Made by a program: the position numbers and the translations under genes. A stretch of DNA of 64,000 nt, from positions 1,595,501 through 1,659,500 of the forward strand of contig NZ_CABEHV010000004.1 in NCBI RefSeq assembly GCF_901542415.1, written 5' to 3'. Under the pieces are notes generated by a model. That model searched no databases. It was not told where the DNA came from and was given only the letters and a program-made list of their open reading frames with translations. Source of the DNA: Streptococcus mitis (GTDB taxonomy: Bacteria > Bacillota > Bacilli > Lactobacillales > Streptococcaceae). The number at the start of each line of letters is the position of its first letter. The stretch's first letter is position 1. Shown piece after piece: positions 28,347-36,125 of this stretch.

Positions 28347-28643
28347 ATGACATCATTAAAATGGTTTGCAGGAGGAAGCGAGAGACGTTGTGAAGCCATG
28401 ACTATCATAGATCAGCTACTAGAAGACATAAAGGATACGCCTCAGCTGACTCCCTTGAAAAACCTGTTAGTGAGTTATAAAAGACGATTAGAGGACGATG
28501 GGACCTCTACTCCATTTATTTTGAGTCAAATGAATGTTGACCTTGCGCGCGTATTGATTGATAACAAGCTAAGTTTGTCAGAAAGTCAATCCGAGCAGAT
28601 CAAAAAATTGAGAGAATTATCTGCTATTCGCTATGGTTACTGA
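28347..28643 (+). CDS. bacteriocin immunity-like protein (EntA-immunity type)
   Basis: A 98-residue soluble helical protein. Its pattern (IIDQLLEDIKDTPQLTPLKNLL...LSQMNVDLARVLIDNKLSLSESQ) fits the four-helix enterocin A immunity family, which blocks class II bacteriocins at the mannose-PTS receptor. It follows the CAAX protease gene by 56 bases with a strong SD (AAGGAGG). No bacteriocin precursor with a double-glycine leader is visible beside it, so it is an orphan immunity gene if the assignment is right. Weak similarity by eye only. Confidence 0.6.
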   Translation: MTSLKWFAGGSERRCEAMTIIDQLLEDIKDTPQLTPLKNLLVSYKRRLEDDGTSTPFILSQMNVDLARVLIDNKLSLSESQSEQIKKLRELSAIRYGY

Positions 28644-28689
28644 TGAAGCGCAGGGATAAGCACCTTTCTACAATTTCCAGTCAAATAAA

Positions 28690-28718
28690 TTGCATTCGCT
28701 TTCTCAAGCAGGTATACT
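28690..28718 (+). promoter_or_regulatory. trhO promoter
   Basis: TTGCAT (28690-28695), 17 bases, TATACT (28713-28718). Confidence 0.5.
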
Positions 28719-28774
28719 AGTATAGTTAGATGAAAAATTCTGAAAATTTAAGAATAGAAAAGAGAACAAATCTT

Positions 28775-29761
28775 ATGGCAAAAGATATTCGTGTCTTACT
28801 TTACTACCTTTACACTCCAATTGAAAATGCAGAGCAATTTGCTGCAGCTCACTTGGCTTTCTGTAAATCAATCGGCCTTAAAGGTCGTATCCTAATCGCT
28901 GACGAAGGAATTAACGGAACAGTTTCAGGTGACTACGAAACAACTCAAAAATACATGGACTACGTTCACAGCCTCCCAGGCATGGAAGACCTCTGGTTCA
29001 AGATTGACGAAGAAAATGAACAAGCCTTCAAGAAGATGTTTGTTCGCTACAAGAAAGAAATTGTCCACCTTGGTTTGGAAGACAACGACTTTGACAACGA
29101 CATTAACCCACTTGAAACAACAGGTGCTTACTTGTCTCCAAAAGAGTTCAAAGAAGCCCTTCTTGACGAAGATACCGTTGTCCTTGACACGCGTAACGAT
29201 TATGAGTACGATCTAGGACACTTCCGTGGAGCTATTCGCCCAGACATCCGCAACTTCCGTGAGTTGCCACAATGGGTCCGTGACAACAAGGAAAAATTCA
29301 TGGACAAGCGTGTTGTGGTTTACTGTACAGGTGGCGTTCGCTGTGAGAAATTCTCAGGCTGGATGGTTCGTGAAGGCTACAAAGATGTTGGCCAATTGCA
29401 CGGAGGAATCGCAACTTACGGTAAAGACCCAGAAGTTCAAGGTGAACTTTGGGATGGGAAAATGTACGTCTTTGACGAGCGTATTGCCGTAGATGTTAAC
29501 CATGTCAACCCAACTATCGTAGGAAAAGACTGGTTTGATGGAACACCATGTGAACGTTATGTCAACTGTGGAAATCCATTCTGTAACCGTCGTATCTTGA
29601 CATCAGAAGAAAATGAAGACAAGTACCTTCGTGGATGCTCACACGAGTGCCGTGTTCACCCACGTAACCGCTATGTTTCAGAAAATGAATTGACACAAGC
29701 TGAAGTTGTCGAGCGCCTAGCCGCTATCGGTGAAAGCTTGGATCAAGTAGCTACTGTATAA
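28775..29761 (+). CDS. trhO: tRNA uridine(34) hydroxylase TrhO (rhodanese, UPF0176)
   Basis: A 328-residue enzyme that hydroxylates uridine 34 of certain tRNAs as the first oxygen-dependent step toward mo5U/cmo5U-type modification. An N-terminal acylphosphatase-like domain (1-95) is followed by a rhodanese domain (about 120-215) with the active-site loop CTGGVRCE, and a cysteine-rich C-terminal part ([23 protein letters not shown]). I start at ATG 28775 ([11 protein letters not shown]), giving the 328 residues usual for the family; an upstream in-frame start at 28730 adds an unconserved stretch. Confidence 0.92.
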   Translation: MAKDIRVLLYYLYTPIENAEQFAAAHLAFCKSIGLKGRILIADEGINGTVSGDYETTQKYMDYVHSLPGMEDLWFKIDEENEQAFKKMFVRYKKEIVHLGLEDNDFDNDINPLETTGAYLSPKEFKEALLDEDTVVLDTRNDYEYDLGHFRGAIRPDIRNFRELPQWVRDNKEKFMDKRVVVYCTGGVRCEKFSGWMVREGYKDVGQLHGGIATYGKDPEVQGELWDGKMYVFDERIAVDVNHVNPTIVGKDWFDGTPCERYVNCGNPFCNRRILTSEENEDKYLRGCSHECRVHPRNRYVSENELTQAEVVERLAAIGESLDQVATV

Positions 29762-29766
29762 GATTA

Positions 29767-29790
29767 AACAGTCCTTAGGGGCTGTTTTTC
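29767..29790 (+). terminator. trhO terminator
   Basis: AACAGTCC, loop, GGGGCTGTTTTT shortly after the stop. Confidence 0.7.
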
Positions 29791-29854
29791 TATGCTTTTT
29801 ACTCAAAAATCTAAAGTTTGTTTCTGTATCTTTCAGAAAAATAGGGTATACTAT

Positions 29855-29869
29855 ATGTAAACGATTTCA
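29855..29869 (+). promoter_or_regulatory. cre (CcpA) site before the DUF3013 gene
   Basis: ATGTAAACGATTTCA fits WTGNAANCGNWNNCW at every fixed position. It lies just after a TATACT -10 (29848-29853) and ends 13 bases before the ATG, so binding would block transcription. Confidence 0.65.
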
Positions 29870-29882
29870 AAGGAGTTCAGTT

Positions 29883-30743
29883 ATGACGAAAACATTTTTT
29901 ATTCCAAATAAACAGAGCATTTTAGGAGAACAGGAAATTTTGACTGCCAAGTCTATCTTGACCTTGGTAGATGGCTTGGAGTCACATAGCTATGATGCAG
30001 TCTATCTCCGTCAGCCTCTTAATCGTCTCGAATATATCGAGTGTGCGATAGTGGGGCAATCACAATTTCTTTTTAAGGTCAGTTATGCTGATGGTCAAAA
30101 GGCTTACCGTGTCGATCTTCCTGACCTACTAACGCAGACAGACTGGCAGATTATCAAGTCATTTTTAGATGCTCTGCTTGCTTATGCAGGAACTGAGATT
30201 GAAGGACTAGATGGTTTTGATTTTGAAGCGTATTTCCAGGCAAGTATTCAAGCCTATCTAGCAGACACTGTAGCTCATTTTACGATTTGCCAAGGAATTT
30301 TTAATCCTGTTTTCTTTAGTCATGAGGACTTGAAAAGCTTTTTAGAGGCAGATGGTTTGGCACAGTTTGAAGCGCGTGTACGTGCAGTTCAAGAGACAGA
30401 TGCTTACTTTGCAAGAGTTTCCTTCTATCAGGATGGAGAAGGTCAAGTGCATGGTGTTTACCATCTGGCTCAAGGAGTCAAGACAGTATTACCGAGAGAA
30501 CCATTTGTTCCTGCAGCCTATATTGAGCAATTGGTGGATAAGGAAGTGCAGTGGGAGATTGACTTGGTTCAAATCACAGGAGACGGCTCTAAACCTGAAG
30601 ACTATGAAGCTATTGGTCGCTTGGACTATGCAAAATTCCTAGAGTCACTACCATCAGCATTTTACCACCAACTAGATGCCAATCAATTAGAAGTGCAACC
30701 CATCTTAGACAAAGATTTTAAAGCATTAGCACAAGAAGAGTAA
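29883..30743 (+). CDS. DUF3013 family protein
   Basis: A 286-residue soluble protein without signal peptide or membrane helices, common in streptococci and of unknown function. It is acidic, with mixed alpha/beta composition. SD AAGGAG is present. A perfect cre site in its promoter suggests control by carbon source, which is the only functional hint. Monocistronic, with a terminator at 30750-30774. Confidence 0.8.
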   Translation: MTKTFFIPNKQSILGEQEILTAKSILTLVDGLESHSYDAVYLRQPLNRLEYIECAIVGQSQFLFKVSYADGQKAYRVDLPDLLTQTDWQIIKSFLDALLAYAGTEIEGLDGFDFEAYFQASIQAYLADTVAHFTICQGIFNPVFFSHEDLKSFLEADGLAQFEARVRAVQETDAYFARVSFYQDGEGQVHGVYHLAQGVKTVLPREPFVPAAYIEQLVDKEVQWEIDLVQITGDGSKPEDYEAIGRLDYAKFLESLPSAFYHQLDANQLEVQPILDKDFKALAQEE

Positions 30744-30749
30744 ATCAGA

Positions 30750-30809
30750 AGCAGGTCAATCGACTTGCTTTTTGATATATAAAAAATCCTGCCATGAAAG
30801 ACAGGATTG
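30750..30809. terminator. two hairpins between convergent genes
   Basis: AAGCAGGTC/GACTTGCTTTTT (30750-30774) ends the plus-strand gene; AATCCTG/CAGGATT (30785-30809) with T-run on the minus strand ends the opposite gene. Confidence 0.75.
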
Positions 30810-30813
30810 AAGT

Positions 30814-31878
30814 TTAAAGAAAGGCCAAGATACGGAGATAATCTCCAATCAGTGCGACTTCGGCTACAAAGAAGAGGAGGATAATGACTCCGTTCACAAG
30901 GACAGACAAGAATAACTGATAGAAGGAGTCGGTTTCACTTGATTGACTAGGTCTCGTAATGATATGGAGGCTAGCAAGCAGAATGATTCCAATGCTAATC
31001 ACACACAAGAGGGCTGTAAATCGTAGGCTGTCAAAGAAGGCAAAGAAACTAGCAATAGCAGTGAGGAAGATTGGAATTGCCAAGAGTTGACTATACTGTT
31101 GGAGAACCTTTTCTAGTGTCCAGTCTTTTTCCTGGTGGATAAATCGTCTCACGACGAAACTACCCAAGAGGAATGAAAAGAAGAAGAGTGTTGTTGCTAC
31201 TAGGATAGAGATAATCGAAAAGAGATTTAATGATGCAAATTGTTCAGGGAAGTGATTATGCATAGTTGCTATATGTCCATAGTAAGCATGTTTGATGTGG
31301 TAGATACTAAAGAAAAAGGAAGACGCAGAAAATAGAATGAGCAAGAGAAAGGCTGTGTAACTGTGTGTGCTACTTGTTTCAAGATTGCTCGTAGGAGATT
31401 TGATTGCTTCCACTAGCCAAGACCAAAAATCAAGTACTTGCTCTTTCCATTTATCCGTAGATTTTGGTGCTTGGTCGGGGATATAGGGACTTTCTAAGGA
31501 TTGACTGATAAGAAGGGGCTCTTTCGTGGTTGGTTTTTGCTGAGGAAGTGCTTCTTGACTCTCTTCAGCTATAGTGACTTTTTCTGTTTCTTTAGAAAGG
31601 TCTGGCTCTTTTTCAGTAGAATTGGATGCTTTCTTTTCTTCTGTTTCTGTTTTCGCTTTACTGTCTTCAGGCGTTTCAATTTTCTCTTCTTGCTGGCTTT
31701 CCAGTTCGATTTCAGCTTGAGAGACTTCCTCCTCTACTTGAGTATTTTTTTCAATTGGCGTATCGACATCGGCTATCGTTTCTTCAGCCTGGTCTACAAC
31801 ATCTTTGGGTTGTTCATCAGGCTTGTTCTTGCTTGTTGTTTTTACAAAATCATTACTTTCAAACCATTCTTGTTTCAT
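30814..31878 (-). CDS. membrane protein with acidic N-terminal tail
   Basis: A 354-residue protein of unknown function. Residues 1-130 are a very acidic, Glu/Lys/Gln-rich, low-complexity region with repeated EE and SQ patterns, probably disordered and cytoplasmic. Residues about 165-354 hold five hydrophobic helices. The gene is monocistronic, with a strong promoter (31915-31943) carrying a cre-like site and a SD AAGGAGG. Streptococcal proteins of this layout are annotated only as hypothetical or DUF6574; I cannot propose a reaction. Confidence 0.75.
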   Translation of the reverse strand: MKQEWFESNDFVKTTSKNKPDEQPKDVVDQAEETIADVDTPIEKNTQVEEEVSQAEIELESQQEEKIETPEDSKAKTETEEKKASNSTEKEPDLSKETEKVTIAEESQEALPQQKPTTKEPLLISQSLESPYIPDQAPKSTDKWKEQVLDFWSWLVEAIKSPTSNLETSSTHSYTAFLLLILFSASSFFFSIYHIKHAYYGHIATMHNHFPEQFASLNLFSIISILVATTLFFFSFLLGSFVVRRFIHQEKDWTLEKVLQQYSQLLAIPIFLTAIASFFAFFDSLRFTALLCVISIGIILLASLHIITRPSQSSETDSFYQLFLSVLVNGVIILLFFVAEVALIGDYLRILAFL

Positions 31879-31914
31879 GAGGAACCTCCTTTTTAGTTAG
31901 ATAAATATGCTTCC

Positions 31915-31943
31915 ATAGTAGCAAATGTAAGCGCTTTTGTCAA
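31915..31943 (-). promoter_or_regulatory. promoter with cre-like spacer
   Basis: Minus strand: TTGACA (31943-31938), 17 bases, TACTAT (31920-31915). The spacer contains AAAGCGCTTACAT; read on the plus strand ATGTAAGCGCTTTTG matches the cre consensus with one miss. The -35 overlaps the 3' end of the next gene upstream. Confidence 0.6.
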
Positions 31944-32851
31944 CGTCTGTTTGGTATGGATATTAGCTCAATATCATTATCAGCTCTAGCAATGAGTTGA
32001 TCCTTGGCTTCGGTTTTTTCAGTTTTGTAAGGGTTGCTTAATTCCGTACCTCTTGATTTAGGCTCTTCTCTTGTGAATTGGAAGATAGAACCATAGTTAC
32101 TTGAGATGTCCCAGTTAATTCGTTGGCTTTCTTTCTGGTCTAGGATGATTCTGAGATACTTTTTGGCAGTCAGTTCAACCTTACCATGGACTTGGATATT
32201 TTCAGCGTGGAAGTGCTTCTCTGTTGACTCTAGTTGACTATCTGTAAGGTCTGTATCAAAGATATTAACGATATTAGGGGTTGTGAGTTTACTGTTTTTG
32301 ATACGACTTCCTTCAATTCGGAGGATATAGCTGTTTGTATTGAGGGTCGCATTTTCAAGGCTAGCATTTATGATGGTGGTTTGTCTGCGATTGGCTGAGA
32401 TGTTGATTCCTTTTAGGCTTCTTCCTTTTGGCAATTGGAGAATAACTTCATCAAAACGACTAGAGTAGCTGCTTGCGATATGGAGAATCCCGCCGATTCC
32501 AGAAGAGAGAAATGGAGTTTCAGACAGTTTCTTATCAGTGAGGCTCAGCGTTTTATCGTTCTGATTCGTGATAAGATCATGGTGAGCAGAAAGAGATGGA
32601 TGGTAAGAAATGTGGATTTGATCATCCAAAGAGTCTGTGATGGTGAGCGCGTGTTGGTGGAGAGTGATCTCTAGGTTTTCGACTTCCTTACCAAAGGTCA
32701 GCTCTTCCATCCGACTATCATAGACAGGTTCCTTGGACATGGCAAGTAGGCTCTTGATCCCGTCAGATTGGATGCCTACAAAGAGCAGGATAAAGCCGAT
32801 AACAGTAGTCACCACACCAAAAATGAGAAATCCTCTTGTCCATTTACGCAT
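31940..32851 (-). CDS. DUF4097 family membrane-anchored beta-repeat protein
   Basis: A 303-residue protein with one N-terminal transmembrane helix (about 8-30) and an extracytoplasmic region of short repeated beta strands (ISANRRQTTIINASLENATL, LRIEGSRIKNSKL), the DUF4097 adhesin-like right-handed beta fold. Function unknown; the family is often in envelope-stress operons. The ATG at 32851 follows GAGGTGA and overlaps the end of the DUF1700 gene by 8 bases, so the two are coupled. Third gene of a PadR-DUF1700-DUF4097 operon. Confidence 0.85.
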   Translation of the reverse strand: MRKWTRGFLIFGVVTTVIGFILLFVGIQSDGIKSLLAMSKEPVYDSRMEELTFGKEVENLEITLHQHALTITDSLDDQIHISYHPSLSAHHDLITNQNDKTLSLTDKKLSETPFLSSGIGGILHIASSYSSRFDEVILQLPKGRSLKGINISANRRQTTIINASLENATLNTNSYILRIEGSRIKNSKLTTPNIVNIFDTDLTDSQLESTEKHFHAENIQVHGKVELTAKKYLRIILDQKESQRINWDISSNYGSIFQFTREEPKSRGTELSNPYKTEKTEAKDQLIARADNDIELISIPNRR

Positions 32852-33437
32852 GCTGGTCACCTCTCTTTCCTTTTTTAAGAACAAATTGCACCAGGCGAAC
32901 AATGAGTAGGCCGAAGAAACGGGCTACATAGGAAATACCTAGTAAGACTAGTGAAGAAGCACCGATAGCCAGTAAACCAGAACCAAAAATCAAGATAAAG
33001 GCTGATTTAGCTTGGGCTAAGACAGTGAAACTTTCAACTAAAAATAGGAATCCGCCGATGATACCAAGTATGGAAACCGCAAAGAAAGCCAAGATGACAG
33101 TCAAGGCTGCCACAAGGATTGCGAACAGGGACACGAGGATGGCGATTCCCAGAGGAATACCGATGGGGGCTGCAAGGAGAGCTAACAAGGCGATATGCAA
33201 AATTTGTCGGTTATTCTTTTGAGCGGGTGCTTCATTGATTTTTTTATCGAGAAGATTGGAGAGAACTTCGTGGGCCGCTTCTTTGGGAGTTCCCAAGCTA
33301 GCGATGAGTTCTTCTTCTCCCTCGACTCCAGCATCGTCAAAGAGTTCCCTGAAATAGTCCATGGCTTCAATTTGGTCAGCCTGAGGCAGTTTTTTGAGAT
33401 AGAGTTCTAGCTGAGTCAGGTATTCAGTTCTTGTCAT
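32844..33437 (-). CDS. DUF1700 family membrane protein
   Basis: A 197-residue protein: an N-terminal soluble helical domain (1-75, MTRTEYLTQLELYLKKLP...DYFRELFDDAG), typical of DUF1700/HAAS proteins, then about four hydrophobic helices. HAAS-domain proteins are regularly co-encoded with PadR regulators and are thought to take part in envelope-linked signalling. It overlaps padR by 14 bases at its start and the DUF4097 gene by 8 bases at its end. Confidence 0.88.
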   Translation of the reverse strand: MTRTEYLTQLELYLKKLPQADQIEAMDYFRELFDDAGVEGEEELIASLGTPKEAAHEVLSNLLDKKINEAPAQKNNRQILHIALLALLAAPIGIPLGIAILVSLFAILVAALTVILAFFAVSILGIIGGFLFLVESFTVLAQAKSAFILIFGSGLLAIGASSLVLLGISYVARFFGLLIVRLVQFVLKKGKRGDQHA

Positions 33438-33750
33438 GGCGGATACTCCCTTCTATGATGCCATTAATGGTGTCTGTATAGAGTGCCCATTCATCTTTCA
33501 GGGTCACGAGCTGTTCTATACCACCATTTGTCAAGGAGTAGTATTTGCGCATGCGACCTTGGAACTCTCTAGAATAGGTTGTCAGAAAGCTATTGCCTTC
33601 CAATTTTTTGAGAATGGGATAGAGCGTAGATTCTTTGATGTTAGCGATAAGCTTAATGGTCTGGCTAATCTCATAACCATAAGAATCATCCTGCTCCAGT
33701 ACGGCCAAGATGAGAAATTCAATCAAGGCAGAGGATGTTGGAAAGTACAT
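33424..33750 (-). CDS. PadR-family transcriptional regulator
   Basis: A 108-residue winged-helix regulator of the PadR type: YGYEISQTIK and STLYPILKKLEGNSFL (recognition helix and wing), then GRMRKYYSLTNGG. It probably represses its own operon with the DUF1700 and DUF4097 genes. SD AAGGAGG. A near-ideal promoter and an inverted repeat lie just upstream. The inducer is unknown. Confidence 0.92.
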   Translation of the reverse strand: MYFPTSSALIEFLILAVLEQDDSYGYEISQTIKLIANIKESTLYPILKKLEGNSFLTTYSREFQGRMRKYYSLTNGGIEQLVTLKDEWALYTDTINGIIEGSIRHDKN

Positions 33751-33768
33751 GGGGAACCTCCTTTTCTA

Positions 33769-33835
33769 ATGTGTAAGATTTTTATATATAATTTTTCTAC
33801 ACATACATTGTACATCTAAAAGAAAGCCCTGTCAA
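33769..33835 (-). promoter_or_regulatory. padR operon promoter and candidate PadR operator
   Basis: Minus strand TTGACA (33835-33830), 17 bases, TACAAT (33812-33807). Downstream, at about 33771-33803, an imperfect dyad has outer arms GTGTA and TACAC around an AT-rich centre. A second copy of the left half (ATGTGTAAAAATTTTATATA) lies at 33841-33860, upstream of the -35. Confidence 0.55.
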
Positions 33836-33864
33836 GAAATATGTGTAAAAATTTTATATATAAA

Positions 33865-33890
33865 AAACTTCTAGGAAAAACTAGAAGTTT
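33865..33890 (-). terminator. terminator of the MFS gene
   Basis: AAACTTCTAG, loop GAAAAA, CTAGAAGTTT, with a T-run on the minus strand; the stem reaches the stop codon. Confidence 0.75.
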
Positions 33891-35055
33891 AGAGGATTTT
33901 ATCAGCTCTGTCCACTGTAAAGAGGGCCACAGTCATGATGATATCGACGAGTAAGAGAGCAGCTACAGCTGGCACCCAAGAGTGGAAAAGGTCAAAACTG
34001 TAACCAAAGAGGGTTGGCCCGAAGGCTGCTAAGATATAGCCTCCTGTTTGAGATAGGCCGGACAATTGAGCTGTCTTTTCAGGGGCGCTTGTCTTGAGTG
34101 AAAAGTTGACCATGAGATAAGGGAAGAGGGCGCTGGTTGCGGTTCCGATGAGGAGATGGATGGCAAGCCAGTAAAAGAAATTACTAACAGGGAAAAAGAG
34201 CATGGAAATACCGATCACACCAGCTAGTGAAACCAGAGTGAGCATGAGCTGACGGTTGCGAGTAGACAAGCTGGTTGTCAGGCTTGGGATGGTCATTGAA
34301 AAAGGAATGCTAATCAGAGAGAAGATAGAGGTCAGCAAGCCTGCTTCGTGACTGGATAGGCCTGCATGGATAGCCATGGTAGGTAGCCAGGTCATAGCGG
34401 TGTAAAAGAGCAAGGATTGAAAACCTGCAAAGACAATCACTGCCCAGACCTGTTTATTATGCATGACCTTTGTTTTGCTTTTTTGTTTGGTTTGCGGAGC
34501 CAGTCTGTGATTATAGCGGTGATTAGGCAGCCAGACCAAAAAAGTTGCTAGACAGAGCAGGGTGAGGAGGATGATAAGGCCTTTCCAAGAACTGGCTTGT
34601 GTAATAGGCACAGCCAGATAGGAAGCCAGAGCCGTTGCAATCCCCATAGAAGTCACATATAAGGTTGTCAGAAAACCAATCTTCTTTGGTTGATTAGCTT
34701 GGATTAGACTAGGAAGCAGCACATTGATGACTGCGATACTTGCCCCAACCATCAAGGTTCCTAGATAGAGCAGAGGCAGATTGATTAGTCGAATCAGAGA
34801 ACCGATAGTCAAGAAGAAGAGGCTATAGGTGAAGAGATGCTCCAAGCCAATTTTCTGAGCTAGTCGGGTAGAAAAGAGCGAGAAGAGGGTAAACATGAGG
34901 AGAGGAAGGCTGGTCAAGACACCAAGTGAACTAACTTCGACTCCCAGTCCTTGCGAAATATCTCCCAAAATAATGGGTAAAACAGTAAAAGGAGTCCGCA
35001 AGGAAACACCAATCAGGATAATACCTGGAACAAAAAAGAGTGATTGCTTTTTCAT
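33889..35055 (-). CDS. MFS transporter (CynX/NimT-like)
   Basis: A 388-residue major facilitator with 12 predicted helices. The motif-A-like loop between helices 2 and 3 (FSTRLAQKIGLEHLF) and the sequence VSLRTPFTVLPIILGDI at the N-terminus fit the CynX/NimT branch (cyanate or 2-nitroimidazole transporter-like), whose substrates in streptococci are unknown. Monocistronic. Confidence 0.85.
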   Translation of the reverse strand: MKKQSLFFVPGIILIGVSLRTPFTVLPIILGDISQGLGVEVSSLGVLTSLPLLMFTLFSLFSTRLAQKIGLEHLFTYSLFFLTIGSLIRLINLPLLYLGTLMVGASIAVINVLLPSLIQANQPKKIGFLTTLYVTSMGIATALASYLAVPITQASSWKGLIILLTLLCLATFLVWLPNHRYNHRLAPQTKQKSKTKVMHNKQVWAVIVFAGFQSLLFYTAMTWLPTMAIHAGLSSHEAGLLTSIFSLISIPFSMTIPSLTTSLSTRNRQLMLTLVSLAGVIGISMLFFPVSNFFYWLAIHLLIGTATSALFPYLMVNFSLKTSAPEKTAQLSGLSQTGGYILAAFGPTLFGYSFDLFHSWVPAVAALLLVDIIMTVALFTVDRADKIL

Positions 35056-35209
35056 ATAATACCTCTTCTATCTGATTTTAATAACAGCTTATTTTAAGGC
35101 TTTTTCCCTATAATGTCAAGTAAGGTTTTGGGCTTTCAAGATAAAAATGGGAAAGTCTTGAAAATTATGATAAAATAGTGGAAGGAAATCTATACATTGG
35201 AGAAAAACT

Positions 35210-36040
35210 GTGTCTGAAAAGCAAAAAATCAGCGTATTGATGTCGGTCTATATTAAGGAAAATCCGACATTTTTAAAGGATGCTATTGAGAGTGTTCAAA
35301 ATCAGACCCTGAAACCGAGCGAATTGGTTCTGGTTGAGGATGGGCCTTTGACTCCTGAGCTCTATCAGGTATTAGACCAGCTTGAAACTGAGTCTGATAT
35401 TCCAGTGAAACGCTATCCTCTTGAGCAGAATCAAGGTTTGGGTCTGGCTCTTCGACAGGGTGTTTTGCAGTGTCAGTATGATATCATCGCTCGTATGGAT
35501 ACGGATGATATAGCTGTTCCAGACCGTTTTGAGAAACAGGTTCAGCTAATGGAGAAGGACAAGCTCGACCTATTAGGTGGACATATTGCAGAGTTTATTG
35601 ACAATCCTGATGAGATCGTTTCTTACCGTCGTGTTCCAACCCAGCATGCAGATATTGTAGCTTACCAAAGGATGAGAAGTGCCTTTAACCACATGACTGT
35701 CATGTTCAAGAAGGACATGGTTCTCAAGGCAGGCAACTATGAGGATGGCCTTTATATGGAGGATGACCTCCTCTGGCTCAATATGATTGCTGCAGGAGCC
35801 AAGACTGGAAATCTCGATCAAATCTTGTGTAAGGTTCGTGTTGGAGCAGGGATGTTTGAGCGTCGTGGGGGACTGCGTTACCTTAAACTCTATCGCCAGG
35901 CTCGTCAGCGCATGCTGAAGAGAGGGCAAATTTCTTACATGGAGTATGCCAAGAGTGTTGCCATTCAGATGATTGTTGCCCTTTGTCCCGGATTTGTCCG
36001 ACAGTTTATTTTTATGAAACTGTTACGAAAAAGCAAGTAA
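35210..36040 (+). CDS. family 2 glycosyltransferase
   Basis: A 276-residue GT-A fold glycosyltransferase: N-terminal nucleotide-binding VLMSVYIKENPTFLKDAIESV, the metal-binding DxD in ARMDTDDIAVPDRFE (about 95-100), and an acceptor-side MEDDLLWLNMIAAGA block. It would add a sugar to a surface polysaccharide or lipid acceptor. A GTG at 35210 with TTGGAG upstream is the likely start. It precedes the FlaA1/CapD-type dehydratase gene by 85 bases; the pair may make one surface glycan. Confidence 0.87.
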   Translation: MSEKQKISVLMSVYIKENPTFLKDAIESVQNQTLKPSELVLVEDGPLTPELYQVLDQLETESDIPVKRYPLEQNQGLGLALRQGVLQCQYDIIARMDTDDIAVPDRFEKQVQLMEKDKLDLLGGHIAEFIDNPDEIVSYRRVPTQHADIVAYQRMRSAFNHMTVMFKKDMVLKAGNYEDGLYMEDDLLWLNMIAAGAKTGNLDQILCKVRVGAGMFERRGGLRYLKLYRQARQRMLKRGQISYMEYAKSVAIQMIVALCPGFVRQFIFMKLLRKSK

Positions 36041-36125
36041 AAGATTGTAGCAAATCATAAACTAGAGAAAAAGTGTTATAATAATAATATAAATATTTGG
36101 CTCTTTTAAGGAGGAGTAAATTTCT

